A stretch of 64,000 nt of DNA from positions 372,001 through 436,000 of the forward strand of contig NZ_JANHKP010000001.1 of NCBI RefSeq assembly GCF_024497955.1, given 5' to 3'. Numbering within the stretch: position 1 is the first letter of the stretch; every line of letters begins with the position of its first letter. Under the pieces are notes generated by a model that saw only the letters and a list, made by a program, of their open reading frames with translations, had not been told where the DNA came from and made no database searches. Position numbers and translations under genes: made by a program. Source of the stretch: Streptomyces sp. C10-9-1 (GTDB lineage Bacteria > Actinomycetota > Actinomycetes > Streptomycetales > Streptomycetaceae). Positions 1-8,893 of the stretch are shown in pieces.

Positions 1-150
1 GCCGCGCACCCGGCGCTGCCGCGCCGCCGCCCCTGAGCGGTGCGTCCCGGCCGGGCCGGGGCCGGCAGGGCGCGCACCCGACGGGAGCGCGGGCACCGGC
101 CCCGGGGACCCCGCCCGCGGGCCTCGACCGTGCGGACGGGACCTCGACCG

Positions 151-196
151 GCTACCGCGGGTATCCGGTGGCCGCCGTGTTTCGCTACCGCGGGTA
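151..196. promoter_or_regulatory. Two direct copies of a palindromic motif, possible operator
   Basis: GCTACCGCGGGTA occurs at 151-163 and again at 184-196, a 33-base period, close to three helical turns. Each copy contains the inverted repeat TACC-GCG-GGTA. This spacing suits two regulator dimers on the same face of DNA. The sites lie about 210-250 bases upstream of the DUF4142 gene, and nothing else in the first 400 bases looks like a gene. The regulator is unknown. Confidence 0.45.
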
Positions 197-404
197 ATCG
201 GCGAGGACTTCCGTCCGCACCCGGGCGGATGCGGACAGAACACCGCCGCGGGACTGAACAATTCCGCCCCCGGGCGCGTACATGCCGGTATCGCCGAGTA
301 GTTTGACCGGCTGATCCGGCCCCTGAAGCTCGGCGGCGGGGCCGGGCCGGACTCTCGGCCGGCATCGGTCTGCCGTGGAACGCATCGGCTCTGGAGGCAC
401 ATTG

Positions 405-1178
405 TTGCAGCGCATCAACGGGACGGTTCTCATCATCGCGGCCCTGGTCGCCACGGTCGGCGCCCTGGCCTTCCCCGTGTGGTCGTTCGCCGACCGGTCG
501 GGCACCGGGCAGGCGAACCTCAACGCCTCGACGGTGGCCACCCAGTGGGGTCCGCTGTCGGCGACGGACCGGGACTTCCTGGTGAAGGTGCGGCTGGCCG
601 GACTGTGGGAGCTGCCCGCGGGCCAGCAGGCGATCGAGCGGGCCCCGAGCCAGGCGATCAAGGAGGCGGGCGACCACCTGATCGTCGGCCACAGCGACCT
701 CGACGTCCGGGCCCGCGACGCGGCCGCCAAGCTGGGCGTCCAGCTGCCGAACCAGCCCACCGAGGAGCAGCAGGGCTGGCTGCGCGAACTGTCGGCCGCC
801 AGCGGCAAGGAGTACGAGTACAAGTTCGCCAACCTGCTGCGCAACGCGCACGGCAAGGTCTTCGGCCTGATCGCCCAGGTCCGGCACACCACCCGCAACT
901 CGCTGATACGCCAGCTCGCCTCGGACGCCAACCAGACCGTGCTCGACCACATCACCATGCTGGAGGCGACCGGCATGGTCGACTTCGACGCCATCGCCAA
1001 CGAGGCCGCGGGTCTGGCCACCTCCAGCCCGACCGGACCGCCGCCGCCGGACGGCAACCTCCCGCCCGCGCCGCAGCCGGCGGAGCCCTCCGGGGAGGTC
1101 TCGCTGACCTCCCAGCCCTCCCCCGCCGAGCCGGGGACGGTCAACACCCAGCGGCCCGAGGTCCGTCCGGCGGGCTGA
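405..1178 (+). CDS. DUF4142-family N-terminally anchored protein
   Basis: A protein of about 257 residues with one N-terminal hydrophobic segment (roughly residues 5-25) that should anchor it with the bulk outside the cell. The body is helical and matches DUF4142, starting at ATQWGPLSATDRDFL and running to about residue 195; the last 60 residues are Pro-rich. GGAGG at 393-397 favours the TTG at 405 (7-base gap); the GTG at 375 is a less likely start. Members of this domain family are envelope-associated and of unknown function. The gene stands alone, followed by the DUF692 gene after 174 bases. Confidence 0.8.
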   Translation: MQRINGTVLIIAALVATVGALAFPVWSFADRSGTGQANLNASTVATQWGPLSATDRDFLVKVRLAGLWELPAGQQAIERAPSQAIKEAGDHLIVGHSDLDVRARDAAAKLGVQLPNQPTEEQQGWLRELSAASGKEYEYKFANLLRNAHGKVFGLIAQVRHTTRNSLIRQLASDANQTVLDHITMLEATGMVDFDAIANEAAGLATSSPTGPPPPDGNLPPAPQPAEPSGEVSLTSQPSPAEPGTVNTQRPEVRPAG

Positions 1179-1352
1179 GCCGCCGCGCGGCGGTGCCGGG
1201 GCGGCGGCTGTCCCCGGCACTGCCGCGGAGGTGCCCCCGCACCGCCGCGGAACCTCAAATGTTGCTCTGAACGTCCCCCTTCCCGGATTCGCCCGCACCG
1301 GGCGGGGCCATCACCCCTGCGACGGTGCAGGAGTGCACGGGAGGGGGAGCAC

Positions 1353-2726
1353 ATGGAACTGGGGACGGGAATCGGCTGGCGGCCCGAGATAGCCGAGGCG
1401 GTGGAGGGACTGCCGGAGCTCGACTGGGTGGAGGTGGTGGCGGAGAACATCTGCCCCGGCCACCTGCCCGACTCGCTGGCCCGGCTGCGGGCGCGGGGCG
1501 TGCGGATCGTGCCGCACGGGGTGTCGCTGGGCCTGGGCGGGGCCGAGCGGCCCTCCCCGGAGCGGCTCTCGGCCCTCGCCGAGCGCGCCGAGGCGCTGGG
1601 GGCGCCGCTGGTGAGCGAGCACATCGCCTTCGTGCGGGCGGGGGGCCCGCTGACCGCCTCGCCCTCTCTGGAGGCGGGGCACCTGCTGCCGGTGCCCCGC
1701 ACCCGGGAGGCCCTTGCGGTGCTGTGCGAGAACGTGCGCATCGCCCAGGAGTCCCTGCCGGTGCCGCTGGCGCTGGAGAACATCGCGGCGCTGGTCTCCT
1801 GGCCCGGCGACGAGCTGACGGAGGGCCGCTTCCTCGCGGAGCTGGTCGAACGGACCGGGGTGCGGCTGCTGATCGACGTGGCCAACCTCCACACCAACCG
1901 CGTCAACCGGGGCGAGGACCCCGTGGCGGCCCTCGACGAGCTGCCGACGGAGGCGATCGCCTACGTGCACGTCGCGGGCGGGGTCGAACGTGACGGCGTG
2001 TGGCACGACACCCACGCCCACCCGGTGCCGCGGCAGGTGCTGGACGTCCTGGCGGAACTGCGGCGGCGGGTCGCACCGCCCGGGGTGCTGCTGGAGCGGG
2101 ACGACGCCTTCCCGCCCCCCGGCGAGCTGGCCGCGGAGCTGGAAGCGATCACCGCGACGCTGCGCGGGGCGGCCGGGGGCGGCAGCCGGTCCCCCGGCCC
2201 CGCCGGCACCCCCGGGGCGCCGCCCGCGGCCGCCGTGCCCCCGGCCCCGGAACCGGCCGCGGAACCGCCCGCGGCCCCCGGGACCCCGGTCCCGGCCGCG
2301 GAACCGGCGGACCGGGCGCGGGAGCGGCTGGCGATCGCTCAGACGGCCCTGCTCTCCGCCCTGGTGGCGGGCACCCCGGCGCCCGAGGGGTTCGACCCGG
2401 CGCGGCTGCGGGTGCAGGCCCGCGCCCTGGCCGCCAAGCGCGCCGACGTCGTCGCCAGGATCGCCCCCGAACTCCCGGAGCTCCTCGGCGGGACCTACCG
2501 CCCCGCCTTCCTCGCCTACGCCAAGGGCCGCCCCCTGCGCGGCGGTTACCGCCGGGACGCGCTCGCCTTCGCGGAGCACCTGCTCGCCCGCGGCCGTCCG
2601 GAGGATCCGCGCCACCGGCGGCAACTGGCCCTGTGGTGGCGGGACCGGACCGGGCCCCGGCCCCCGCGGCGCGGCACCCGGCTCGTCCGGGCCGCGCGCA
2701 CCCGCCTGGCGGGGGTGGGCCGATGA
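1353..2726 (+). CDS. DUF692 family (MNIO-type, multinuclear iron) enzyme with extra C-terminal domain
   Basis: 457 residues. Residues 1-270 are a TIM-barrel-like DUF692 domain with the expected conserved blocks [51 protein letters not shown] and the H-D-T-H-AH segment; these His/Asp/Glu residues bind iron in MNIO enzymes such as MbnB. A Pro/Ala linker (about 275-320) leads to a helical C-terminal domain (330-457) resembling the SCO6045 C-terminal domain. The stop overlaps the start of the next gene by 4 bases (ATGA), so the two are translationally coupled. MNIOs install oxidative modifications on Cys, Asp or Asn of peptides, and the neighbour's Cys-rich tail is the obvious candidate substrate. 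That link is inference. Confidence 0.85.
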   Translation: MELGTGIGWRPEIAEAVEGLPELDWVEVVAENICPGHLPDSLARLRARGVRIVPHGVSLGLGGAERPSPERLSALAERAEALGAPLVSEHIAFVRAGGPLTASPSLEAGHLLPVPRTREALAVLCENVRIAQESLPVPLALENIAALVSWPGDELTEGRFLAELVERTGVRLLIDVANLHTNRVNRGEDPVAALDELPTEAIAYVHVAGGVERDGVWHDTHAHPVPRQVLDVLAELRRRVAPPGVLLERDDAFPPPGELAAELEAITATLRGAAGGGSRSPGPAGTPGAPPAAAVPPAPEPAAEPPAAPGTPVPAAEPADRARERLAIAQTALLSALVAGTPAPEGFDPARLRVQARALAAKRADVVARIAPELPELLGGTYRPAFLAYAKGRPLRGGYRRDALAFAEHLLARGRPEDPRHRRQLALWWRDRTGPRPPRRGTRLVRAARTRLAGVGR

Positions 2727-3685
2727 GCACGATGCTGGTGGTGGTCGCGGTCGTCTGCACGGCCGTCCCGCTGTCCAGCAGGCTGCTCGGACGGAGGGTC
2801 AGGACGGCGACGGGACAGCCGGTGACCCGCCCGGTGGCGCTGAGGAACATCTACGAGACGGCCTTCGCCTCCGGGGGACCCGGCCGGGTGGCGGACACGG
2901 CGATCGTGGGAATGCACACGGACGGGCTCGTCCTCATCGGCGCCCCGGGCGTCGTCACCGCCCGGCAGGACGCCGTCGCCCGGGACGACGTGGAGCAGGC
3001 GGTGCTGGACTCGCTGGCATCGGCGCCCGACGGGGCGCTGGGCCGGCTGCGGTCGGCCGTGATGCGCAGCACCGAGGTGCAGCGCATCGGTGATTCGCTG
3101 AGGGTGCGGAAGGTGCTGCACCCGCCGGGCGGCCACCCCGGGCTGTACGCGTGGTGCCTGCTACAGGGCGTGCTCTGCGTGCTCGGGATCCCGGCCGTCT
3201 GGGTGCTGACGGTCCTGCTGGCGCTGTGGACCGGCTCCTCGGCGGTGGTCCTGGTGTACGGCGCCATCCTGACCGTGTCCGTCCTCTTCGGCGGCGCCGT
3301 GTTCGGCTTCCGGCGGGCCGCGCTGCTCCGGCGCCGCGTGACGCCCCTCGGGCGGCACTCGCTCGGCTACCACCCGCCCACCGGGGGCCGCGGGCTGCGG
3401 CACCCGGCGGTCCTCACGGCACGGCGCGGGGTGGGGGCCCTGACCGGCACCGCACTGGCCGGGCTGCTGGGCGAGGCCGCCCTCCACGACCCGGCCGCGG
3501 TCCGCCCCGGGGCGGTGGACACGGCGTCCTCGGCGTCGACCTCGTGCGGGTCCTCGGAGCCCTCCTGGTGCGGGGGCTCCGGAGGCGACGGGGGCTGGGA
3601 CGGCGGCTCGGGGGGCGGTTCGGGCTGCGGCTCCTCGGGGTCGGGCTGCGGCTCCGGCGGCGGATCGGGCTGCGGCTCCTCCTGA
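2723..3685 (+). CDS. TIGR04222-type membrane protein with Gly/Ser/Cys tail
   Basis: 320 residues starting at the ATG that overlaps the DUF692 stop. There is an N-terminal hydrophobic segment (1-22), a soluble cytosolic-looking region, and two transmembrane segments (about 142-170 and 172-198). The last 50 residues are almost only Gly, Ser and Cys. Five cysteines sit at 275, 283, 302, 309 and 317, the last three in the repeated context SGCGS. Other cysteines are few (positions 12, 145 and 152). The architecture fits TIGR04222 proteins, which I recall being found with DUF692 genes. The tail looks like a modification target or metal ligand array rather than a folded domain. Family assignment is fairly sure; function is unknown. 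Confidence 0.82.
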   Translation: MSTMLVVVAVVCTAVPLSSRLLGRRVRTATGQPVTRPVALRNIYETAFASGGPGRVADTAIVGMHTDGLVLIGAPGVVTARQDAVARDDVEQAVLDSLASAPDGALGRLRSAVMRSTEVQRIGDSLRVRKVLHPPGGHPGLYAWCLLQGVLCVLGIPAVWVLTVLLALWTGSSAVVLVYGAILTVSVLFGGAVFGFRRAALLRRRVTPLGRHSLGYHPPTGGRGLRHPAVLTARRGVGALTGTALAGLLGEAALHDPAAVRPGAVDTASSASTSCGSSEPSWCGGSGGDGGWDGGSGGGSGCGSSGSGCGSGGGSGCGSS

Positions 3686-3891
3686 CGCCCCGCCAAGCGC
3701 CGGAGCCCTCGGCCTCCGGCGCCCGCTCCCTCGGCGCTCCGCCCCGCGGCGCGCCGAGGGAGCGGCGGGTGCCGTACATGCCCGGGTGTGCTGCGAGGAT
3801 CCCTTCAGTCCCGGCGTCCCGATGCCCCCGGGCGGGCACGGACGGCCGGGAGCGAACGGCCGCCCCGAGGGGCCCGGCACGAAGGGGACCC

Positions 3892-5550
3892 ATGAGAGCA
3901 GTGGCGAGGTGGGGGGCCCTGGCGGGCATCGGCTCCCTGGTCCTGACCGCGGCGGCCTCCCCCGCCGCCCCGGCGGCGGCCGCCCCCGGCACCACCGCGG
4001 CGGCCGGGGCGTCCCCGGCGCCCGGCCCCGCCGCCTTGGCGGCCGACGAGGCCCGGGGCACCGCGCAGGCCGCCGCCCGCGCCGCCGCGTCCGGCATCGC
4101 GTTCGGAAGGTGCCCTGCCCGGGAGCGGCTGCCCGAGCAGGTGCGCTGCGGGACCGTGGAGGTCCCGCTCGACTACGCCGACCCGGCCGGTCCGGCGATC
4201 ACCCTCACCGTCAGCCGCATCCCGGCGACCGGCGAAGCCTCCGAACGCCAGGGCGCCCTCGTGTACAACCCCGGCGGCCCCGGCGCCTCCGGCACCTGGT
4301 TCCCGCTGGCGGGGCGGCTGCCCGCCTGGGAGCGCATCGCCCGGGCCTACGACATGGTGGGATACGCCCCCCGCGGCGTGCTCGGCTCCTCCGCCCCCCT
4401 GTCCTGCCAGGACCCGGAGGAGTTCCACGAGGCGCCGACCGCGGCCCCCACGCACCCCTCGCCCTCCGAGAAGCGGGAGCGGATCGCCCGGGCCCGCTCC
4501 TACGCCGCCGGGTGCGCCCGGTCGGCGGGGGCGGCGCTCGCCCACTACACCTCGCTGAACAACGCACGGGACCTGGAGGTGATCCGCGCCGCGCTGGGCG
4601 AGCCGGGACTGACCTTCATGGGCGCGTCCTACGGCACGTACATCGGCGCGCTGTACGCCACCCTGTTCCCCTCGCAGGTACGGCGCATGGTCTTCGACTC
4701 CGCCGTCGACCCGGACCCGCGGAAGGTCTGGTACCGCAACAACCTCGCCCAGTCCCTGGCGTTCGAGGGCCGCTGGGCCGACTTCCGCGCCTGGGTCGCC
4801 CGGCACGACGGCGTCTACGGGCTGGGGGCGACGCCGCGCGAGGTGGCCCGCTCCTACGAGACGGCGCGGGAGCGGCTGGCCGTGGAGCCCGCGGGCGGCA
4901 CCGTGGGCCCCGGGGAACTGCACGCGGCCTTCCTCGGCGCGGCCTACTACGACGACTTCTGGCCCCGGCTCGCCGAGGTGCTCTCCCGCTACCTGAAGGG
5001 GGACCCCGGGCCGCTCGTGGAGCGCGCCGCACCGGACCCGGCGGGCGCGCGGGAGTCGGAGAACGCCACCGCCGTCTACACCGCCGTCGAGTGCAACGAC
5101 GCGCCGTGGCCGCAGGACTGGGCCGTGTGGGACCGGGACAACACCCGGCTCGCCCGGGTGGCGCCGTTCGAGACCTGGGACAACGCCTGGATGAACCTGC
5201 CCTGCGCCTTCTGGTCCGCGCCCCGGCGGACGCCGCTCGACGTGGGGACCCGGCGCGGCGCCCTGCCGCAGGTGCTGATCCTCGCGGCGGAGCGGGACGC
5301 GGCCACGCCGTACGCGGGGGCGCGCGAACTCCAGCGGCGGCTGCGCGGCGCGGCGCTGGTGACGGAGGAGGACGCGGGCACCCACGGCATCGGCGGGGGC
5401 GCGAACGCGTGCGTCAACGGGTACATGGAGGACTACCTGCTGACGGGGAGGGCACCGGTGCGGCGCGCTTCCTGCGCGCCGCACCGGGAGCCGGACCCGG
5501 TGTCGCTGGACCGGCGCGCGGGAGGGCTCGGCCAACCGCACACCGTCTGA
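3892..5550 (+). CDS. Secreted alpha/beta hydrolase, tripeptidyl aminopeptidase-like (peptidase S33)
   Basis: 552 residues. An Ala-rich signal peptide covers about residues 1-31. The catalytic domain begins with CGTVEVPLDYADP and the oxyanion-region motif NPGGPGASG, and the nucleophile elbow GASYG puts Ser near residue 246. A C-terminal TAP-like segment carries the Asp (AERDAATP) and the His (DAGTHGIG) of the triad. Homologues such as Streptomyces SlpD/SlpE and Tap cleave N-terminal tripeptides outside the cell. The ATG at 3892 follows GAAGGGG. It is convergent with hemQ. The specific substrate cannot be inferred. Confidence 0.85.
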   Translation: MRAVARWGALAGIGSLVLTAAASPAAPAAAAPGTTAAAGASPAPGPAALAADEARGTAQAAARAAASGIAFGRCPARERLPEQVRCGTVEVPLDYADPAGPAITLTVSRIPATGEASERQGALVYNPGGPGASGTWFPLAGRLPAWERIARAYDMVGYAPRGVLGSSAPLSCQDPEEFHEAPTAAPTHPSPSEKRERIARARSYAAGCARSAGAALAHYTSLNNARDLEVIRAALGEPGLTFMGASYGTYIGALYATLFPSQVRRMVFDSAVDPDPRKVWYRNNLAQSLAFEGRWADFRAWVARHDGVYGLGATPREVARSYETARERLAVEPAGGTVGPGELHAAFLGAAYYDDFWPRLAEVLSRYLKGDPGPLVERAAPDPAGARESENATAVYTAVECNDAPWPQDWAVWDRDNTRLARVAPFETWDNAWMNLPCAFWSAPRRTPLDVGTRRGALPQVLILAAERDAATPYAGARELQRRLRGAALVTEEDAGTHGIGGGANACVNGYMEDYLLTGRAPVRRASCAPHREPDPVSLDRRAGGLGQPHTV

Positions 5551-5563
5551 TCTTCCGGGTCGA

Positions 5564-5598
5564 GGGGCGGGCGGCGCGCCGGCTGCGCGCCCCCGCCC
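5564..5598. terminator. GC-rich hairpin between convergent genes
   Basis: An imperfect stem pairs 5564-5579 (GGGGCGGGCGGCGCGC) with 5585-5598 (GCGCGCCCCCGCCC) around a short loop. It lies 14 bases after the peptidase stop and 22 bases past the hemQ stop, so it could end transcripts from both sides. Confidence 0.45.
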
Positions 5599-5619
5599 GG
5601 GGCCTCGTCGGGCGGCCGG

Positions 5620-6333
5620 TCAGGCCAGGCCCGCCACCAGGTCCGCGACGCTCCTGCGGCGGCCGGTGTAGAAGGGCACCTCCTCGCGGACGTGCAGCCG
5701 CGCCTCGGAGGCGCGCAGGTGCCGCATCAGGTCCACGATCCGGTACAGCTCGTCGGCCTCGAAGGCGAGGATCCACTCGTAGTCGCCGAGCGAGAAGGAG
5801 GCCACGGTGTTGGCGCGCACGTCGGGGTAGCCGCGGGCCATCTTCCCGTGGTCGGCCAGCATCCGGCGGCGGTCCTCGTCGGGCAGCAGGTACCAGTCGT
5901 AGGAGCGGACGAAGGGGTAGACGGAGACGTACTCGCGCGGCGTCTCGTCGGCCAGGAACGCGGGGATGTGCGACTTGTTGAACTCGGCGGGGCGGTGCAG
6001 TGCCATGTTCGACCACACCGGCTCCAGGGCGCGCCCGAGGCGGGTCCGCCGGAAGCGGTTGTAGGCGTCCTGGAGCGCGTCCGAGGTCTCCGCGTGCCAC
6101 CAGATCATGACGTCGGCGTCGGCGCGCAGCCCGGACAGGTCGTACGTGCCGCGCACGGTGACGTCCTCGGCGTCGAGCCGGTCGAACAGCTCCTGCACCT
6201 CGTCGGCGAAGCCGGTCCGGTCCTCGGGCAGCACGTCGCGCAGCTTGAAGACGGACCACAGCGTGTACCGGATGACCTCGTTGAGGTCCTTGGCCTTCTT
6301 GCCTGCGTTCGGGATCTTTTCGGGCGCACTCAT
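5620..6333 (-). CDS. hemQ: Coproheme decarboxylase HemQ (ChdC)
   Basis: 237 residues of the chlorite-dismutase-like fold. It decarboxylates two propionates of coproheme to give haem b, the last step of the coproporphyrin-dependent pathway used by actinobacteria. The catalytic Tyr falls at 139 in the segment [11 protein letters not shown] and the proximal haem His at 162 in ADHGKMA. The distal Arg that marks true chlorite dismutases is not expected in this family. The gene starts 4 bases after the hemY stop, so the two form one operon. The soluble enzyme should be cytoplasmic. Confidence 0.95.
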   Translation of the reverse strand: MSAPEKIPNAGKKAKDLNEVIRYTLWSVFKLRDVLPEDRTGFADEVQELFDRLDAEDVTVRGTYDLSGLRADADVMIWWHAETSDALQDAYNRFRRTRLGRALEPVWSNMALHRPAEFNKSHIPAFLADETPREYVSVYPFVRSYDWYLLPDEDRRRMLADHGKMARGYPDVRANTVASFSLGDYEWILAFEADELYRIVDLMRHLRASEARLHVREEVPFYTGRRRSVADLVAGLA

Positions 6334-6337
6334 GGGG

Positions 6338-7762
6338 CTATTCTCCCGTGCCGCCGGGGGTGCCCCGCGCCGGGGTGGGCGTGGCGAGGATCTCGTCCGC
6401 GGCCCGCCGCCCGCTGCCGATGCAGGCGGGGATGCCGACGCCGTCGTAGGCCGCCCCGCACACCCGCAGGCCGGGCAGCGCGGCGACGGCCTCGCGGATG
6501 CGCCCGACCCGGGCGAGGTGCCCGACCGGGTACTGGGGCAGGCCGCCGCGCCAGCGGGTGACCTCGGCGGCCACGGGGCGGGCGGCGAGGCCCACGGCCG
6601 CTCCGAGGTCGGCGAGGGAGAGGTCGACCAGCTCGGCGTCCTCCCGGTCGAGGGCCTTCTCCTCGCCGTAGCGGCCCAGGGAGGTGCGCAGCAGGAACAG
6701 CTCCTCGGAGCCCTTGCCGACCCAGTCCCACTTGTTGCTGGAGAAGGTCGAGGCCTTGATGGAGCGGCCGTCGACGGGGGGCACCAGGAAGCCGCTGCCG
6801 GGCAGCGCGCCGAGGTCCGCGCGGCGGAAGGCCAGGGTGACCAGGGCCATGGAGGCGTACTCGACGCGGGCGAGTTCCCCGGCGGCCTCGGGGCAGACGC
6901 CGGTCAGCAGGGCCGCCGCGGGCCCGGCGGGTGCGGCGAGGACCACCGCGTCCGCGGCGAGCGGGCCGCTGCCGGTGCGCACGGTCCAGCCCTCCGCACC
7001 GCGGTCCAGGGCGTGGACGGCGGTGCGGGTGCGGATGTCCCCGCCCGCGGCGCGGACGGCGTCGGCGACGGCGTCCGGCAGCGTGCCCATGCCTCCGTCG
7101 AGGCCGGTGAACACGGGTCCGGCGGCCTGCTGCGCGGCGCCGCGGGCCTGCACCTCGCGCACGGCGTCGAGCAGGTTCGCATGGCGCCCGAGGGCCTCGG
7201 CGAGCGCGGGGACGGCGGCGCGCAGCGAGATGCGGTAGGCGTCGCCCGCGTACACGCCGCCGAGCAGCGGTTCGACGAGGCGGTCGACGACCTCGCGCCC
7301 GAGGCGCTCCGCGACCAGGGTGCCGATCGCCGTGTCCCGGTCGGCCTGAAGGGGCGGCAGCTCGGCCTCGCGGGCGATCCGGGCCACCCCCTCGGGGGTG
7401 AGCAGCCCGGCGAGCGCCTCGGCCGTGCCGGGGACACCCATGACGTGGCCCTTGGGCAGCGGCCGCAGGGCTCCGCGGGTCCAGACCGCGGAGACGGCGA
7501 CCGCCGGGGGCTGGAGCCGGTCGCCGAGACCGACGGCCCGGGCGAGTTCGACGCCCTCGGGCCTGCGGGCGAGCATCGACTCCGCCCCCAGGTCCACCGG
7601 CACGCCGGCGACACGGCCGGCCAGGAGCTTGCCGCCGAGCCGGTCGCCGGCCTCGGCGAGGGTGACCCGGCATCCGGCGGAGGCCAGACGGTGGGCGGCG
7701 GAGAGACCGGCGATGCCGCCGCCCACGACGACGACATGGCGCGCAGCTGTGTCCACGTTCAT
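6338..7762 (-). CDS. hemY: Coproporphyrinogen III / protoporphyrinogen oxidase (HemY/CgoX)
   Basis: 474 residues. The N-terminal dinucleotide-binding motif [17 protein letters not shown] is followed by the E-x-x-x-R/GG-K context ([10 protein letters not shown]) typical of the PPO/amine-oxidase flavoprotein family. The C-terminal FAD-binding block is seen in [18 protein letters not shown]. In actinobacteria this enzyme oxidises coproporphyrinogen III with O2 and supplies the substrate for ferrochelatase, upstream of HemQ. It precedes hemQ directly on the same strand. In older annotations it is called hemG. Confidence 0.93.
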   Translation of the reverse strand: MNVDTAARHVVVVGGGIAGLSAAHRLASAGCRVTLAEAGDRLGGKLLAGRVAGVPVDLGAESMLARRPEGVELARAVGLGDRLQPPAVAVSAVWTRGALRPLPKGHVMGVPGTAEALAGLLTPEGVARIAREAELPPLQADRDTAIGTLVAERLGREVVDRLVEPLLGGVYAGDAYRISLRAAVPALAEALGRHANLLDAVREVQARGAAQQAAGPVFTGLDGGMGTLPDAVADAVRAAGGDIRTRTAVHALDRGAEGWTVRTGSGPLAADAVVLAAPAGPAAALLTGVCPEAAGELARVEYASMALVTLAFRRADLGALPGSGFLVPPVDGRSIKASTFSSNKWDWVGKGSEELFLLRTSLGRYGEEKALDREDAELVDLSLADLGAAVGLAARPVAAEVTRWRGGLPQYPVGHLARVGRIREAVAALPGLRVCGAAYDGVGIPACIGSGRRAADEILATPTPARGTPGGTGE

Positions 7763-7891
7763 GGGCCAACTCTCTCAAACCGCCCGTGCCGCCCCGGGAC
7801 CGAGTCCCCTTCGTGACCTGCCGGGGGCAACCGGACCACCGGGGCGCACGTCGAACCGTCGAGCAGCCCGTCCGACGTTTCTGGGGGTCCC

Positions 7892-8884
7892 ATGCGCGCA
7901 CCACGCGCCTTCGCGGTACTGATGCTGTCCGCCGTCCTCGGCCTCACCGGCTGCGGGGCGTCCGACTCCGCCGACTCCGGGGTGGCGGCGGAACGCGCGC
8001 CCGCCGGCCGGGACCTGGCGGACTCCGCGTCGGGGTACGCCGGGGCGGAGCCCGGCGACGGGAAGGCCGGAGAGGCCGGGGCGGAGGGGCCGGAGGCGGA
8101 CCGGGCGGCGGCGCCGGCCGTCGCGGCGCACCTGGTCCGCACCGCGGTGCTGGAGGTGGAGGTGGCGGACGCGGCGAAGGCCCTGGCCGGTGCCAGGGCG
8201 GCGGCCGAGGGGGCGGGCGGGCGCGTGGAGAGCGAGAGCACCGAGCGGCTCGACGACTCCCGGGTCACCTCCCGGATCGTGCTGCGCGTGCCGCAGGAGC
8301 GGTACGAGGCGGTGCTCGACCGGCTGTCCGGTGCCGGAAGGCTGCTGTCGCGCCAGGTGGAGGTCGAGGACGTCACCGACCAGGTGGTGGACGTGGACAG
8401 CCGGGTGGCGACCCAGCGGGCCAGCGTGCAGCGGGTGCGGGAGCTGATGGACCGGGCCACCCGGCTGTCCGACGTGGTCTCGCTGGAGGGCGAGCTGAGC
8501 AGGCGTCAGGCGGAGCTGGAGTCGCTGCTCGCCCGTCAGAAGGCGCTGGGCGACCGCACGTCGATGGCGACGGTCACGCTGGAGCTGACCGAGGCCGAGC
8601 CCTCGGGCGGGCAGGGGGACGGCGGCCCCGGGTTCCTGGACGCGCTCGGCGGCGGCTGGCGGGCCCTGGTGGCCGCGGCGCACTGGGCGGCGGTGGCGGT
8701 CGGGGCGGTGCTGCCCTTCGCGGTCGTGGCGGGCGTGCTCCTCGCCGCCTGGCGGCTGCTGGTCCGCTTGCGCCGCCCGCGCGCGGAGGACGGCCCCGCG
8801 CAGGTGCCCGGTCCGGCCCGGGAGCCCGCCGGGGGCGGGGCGCCGTCGGAGGCCGCGGCCGACCGGACGGGCGGCACACCGTAG
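7892..8884 (+). CDS. DUF4349 lipoprotein
   Basis: 330 residues. The signal peptide ends in a lipobox (GLTGC, Cys21). After a linker, residues 85-240 match DUF4349, with the conserved start LVRTAVLEVEV, the segment DVTDQVVDVDSRVATQRAS and a coiled-coil hairpin through SLEGELSRRQAELESLLA. A transmembrane helix (about 262-290) and a charged cytoplasmic tail follow. Such proteins span from a lipid-anchored N terminus to the membrane and are of unknown role. It is divergent from hemY and followed after a few bases by the flavoenzyme gene, probably as an operon. Confidence 0.85.
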   Translation: MRAPRAFAVLMLSAVLGLTGCGASDSADSGVAAERAPAGRDLADSASGYAGAEPGDGKAGEAGAEGPEADRAAAPAVAAHLVRTAVLEVEVADAAKALAGARAAAEGAGGRVESESTERLDDSRVTSRIVLRVPQERYEAVLDRLSGAGRLLSRQVEVEDVTDQVVDVDSRVATQRASVQRVRELMDRATRLSDVVSLEGELSRRQAELESLLARQKALGDRTSMATVTLELTEAEPSGGQGDGGPGFLDALGGGWRALVAAAHWAAVAVGAVLPFAVVAGVLLAAWRLLVRLRRPRAEDGPAQVPGPAREPAGGGAPSEAAADRTGGTP

Positions 8885-8893
8885 CGTGTGCCC

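Noticed and set aside
185..1906. Long minus-strand frame opposite the DUF4142 and DUF692 genes
   Set aside because: It is Arg/Ser/Pro-rich, has no motif and lies antisense to two well-supported genes; long antisense frames are expected at this GC content.
8888..8893. GTG start two codons before the flavoenzyme ATG
   Set aside because: No ribosome site supports it; the ATG at 8894 places the FAD motif at the usual distance from the start.
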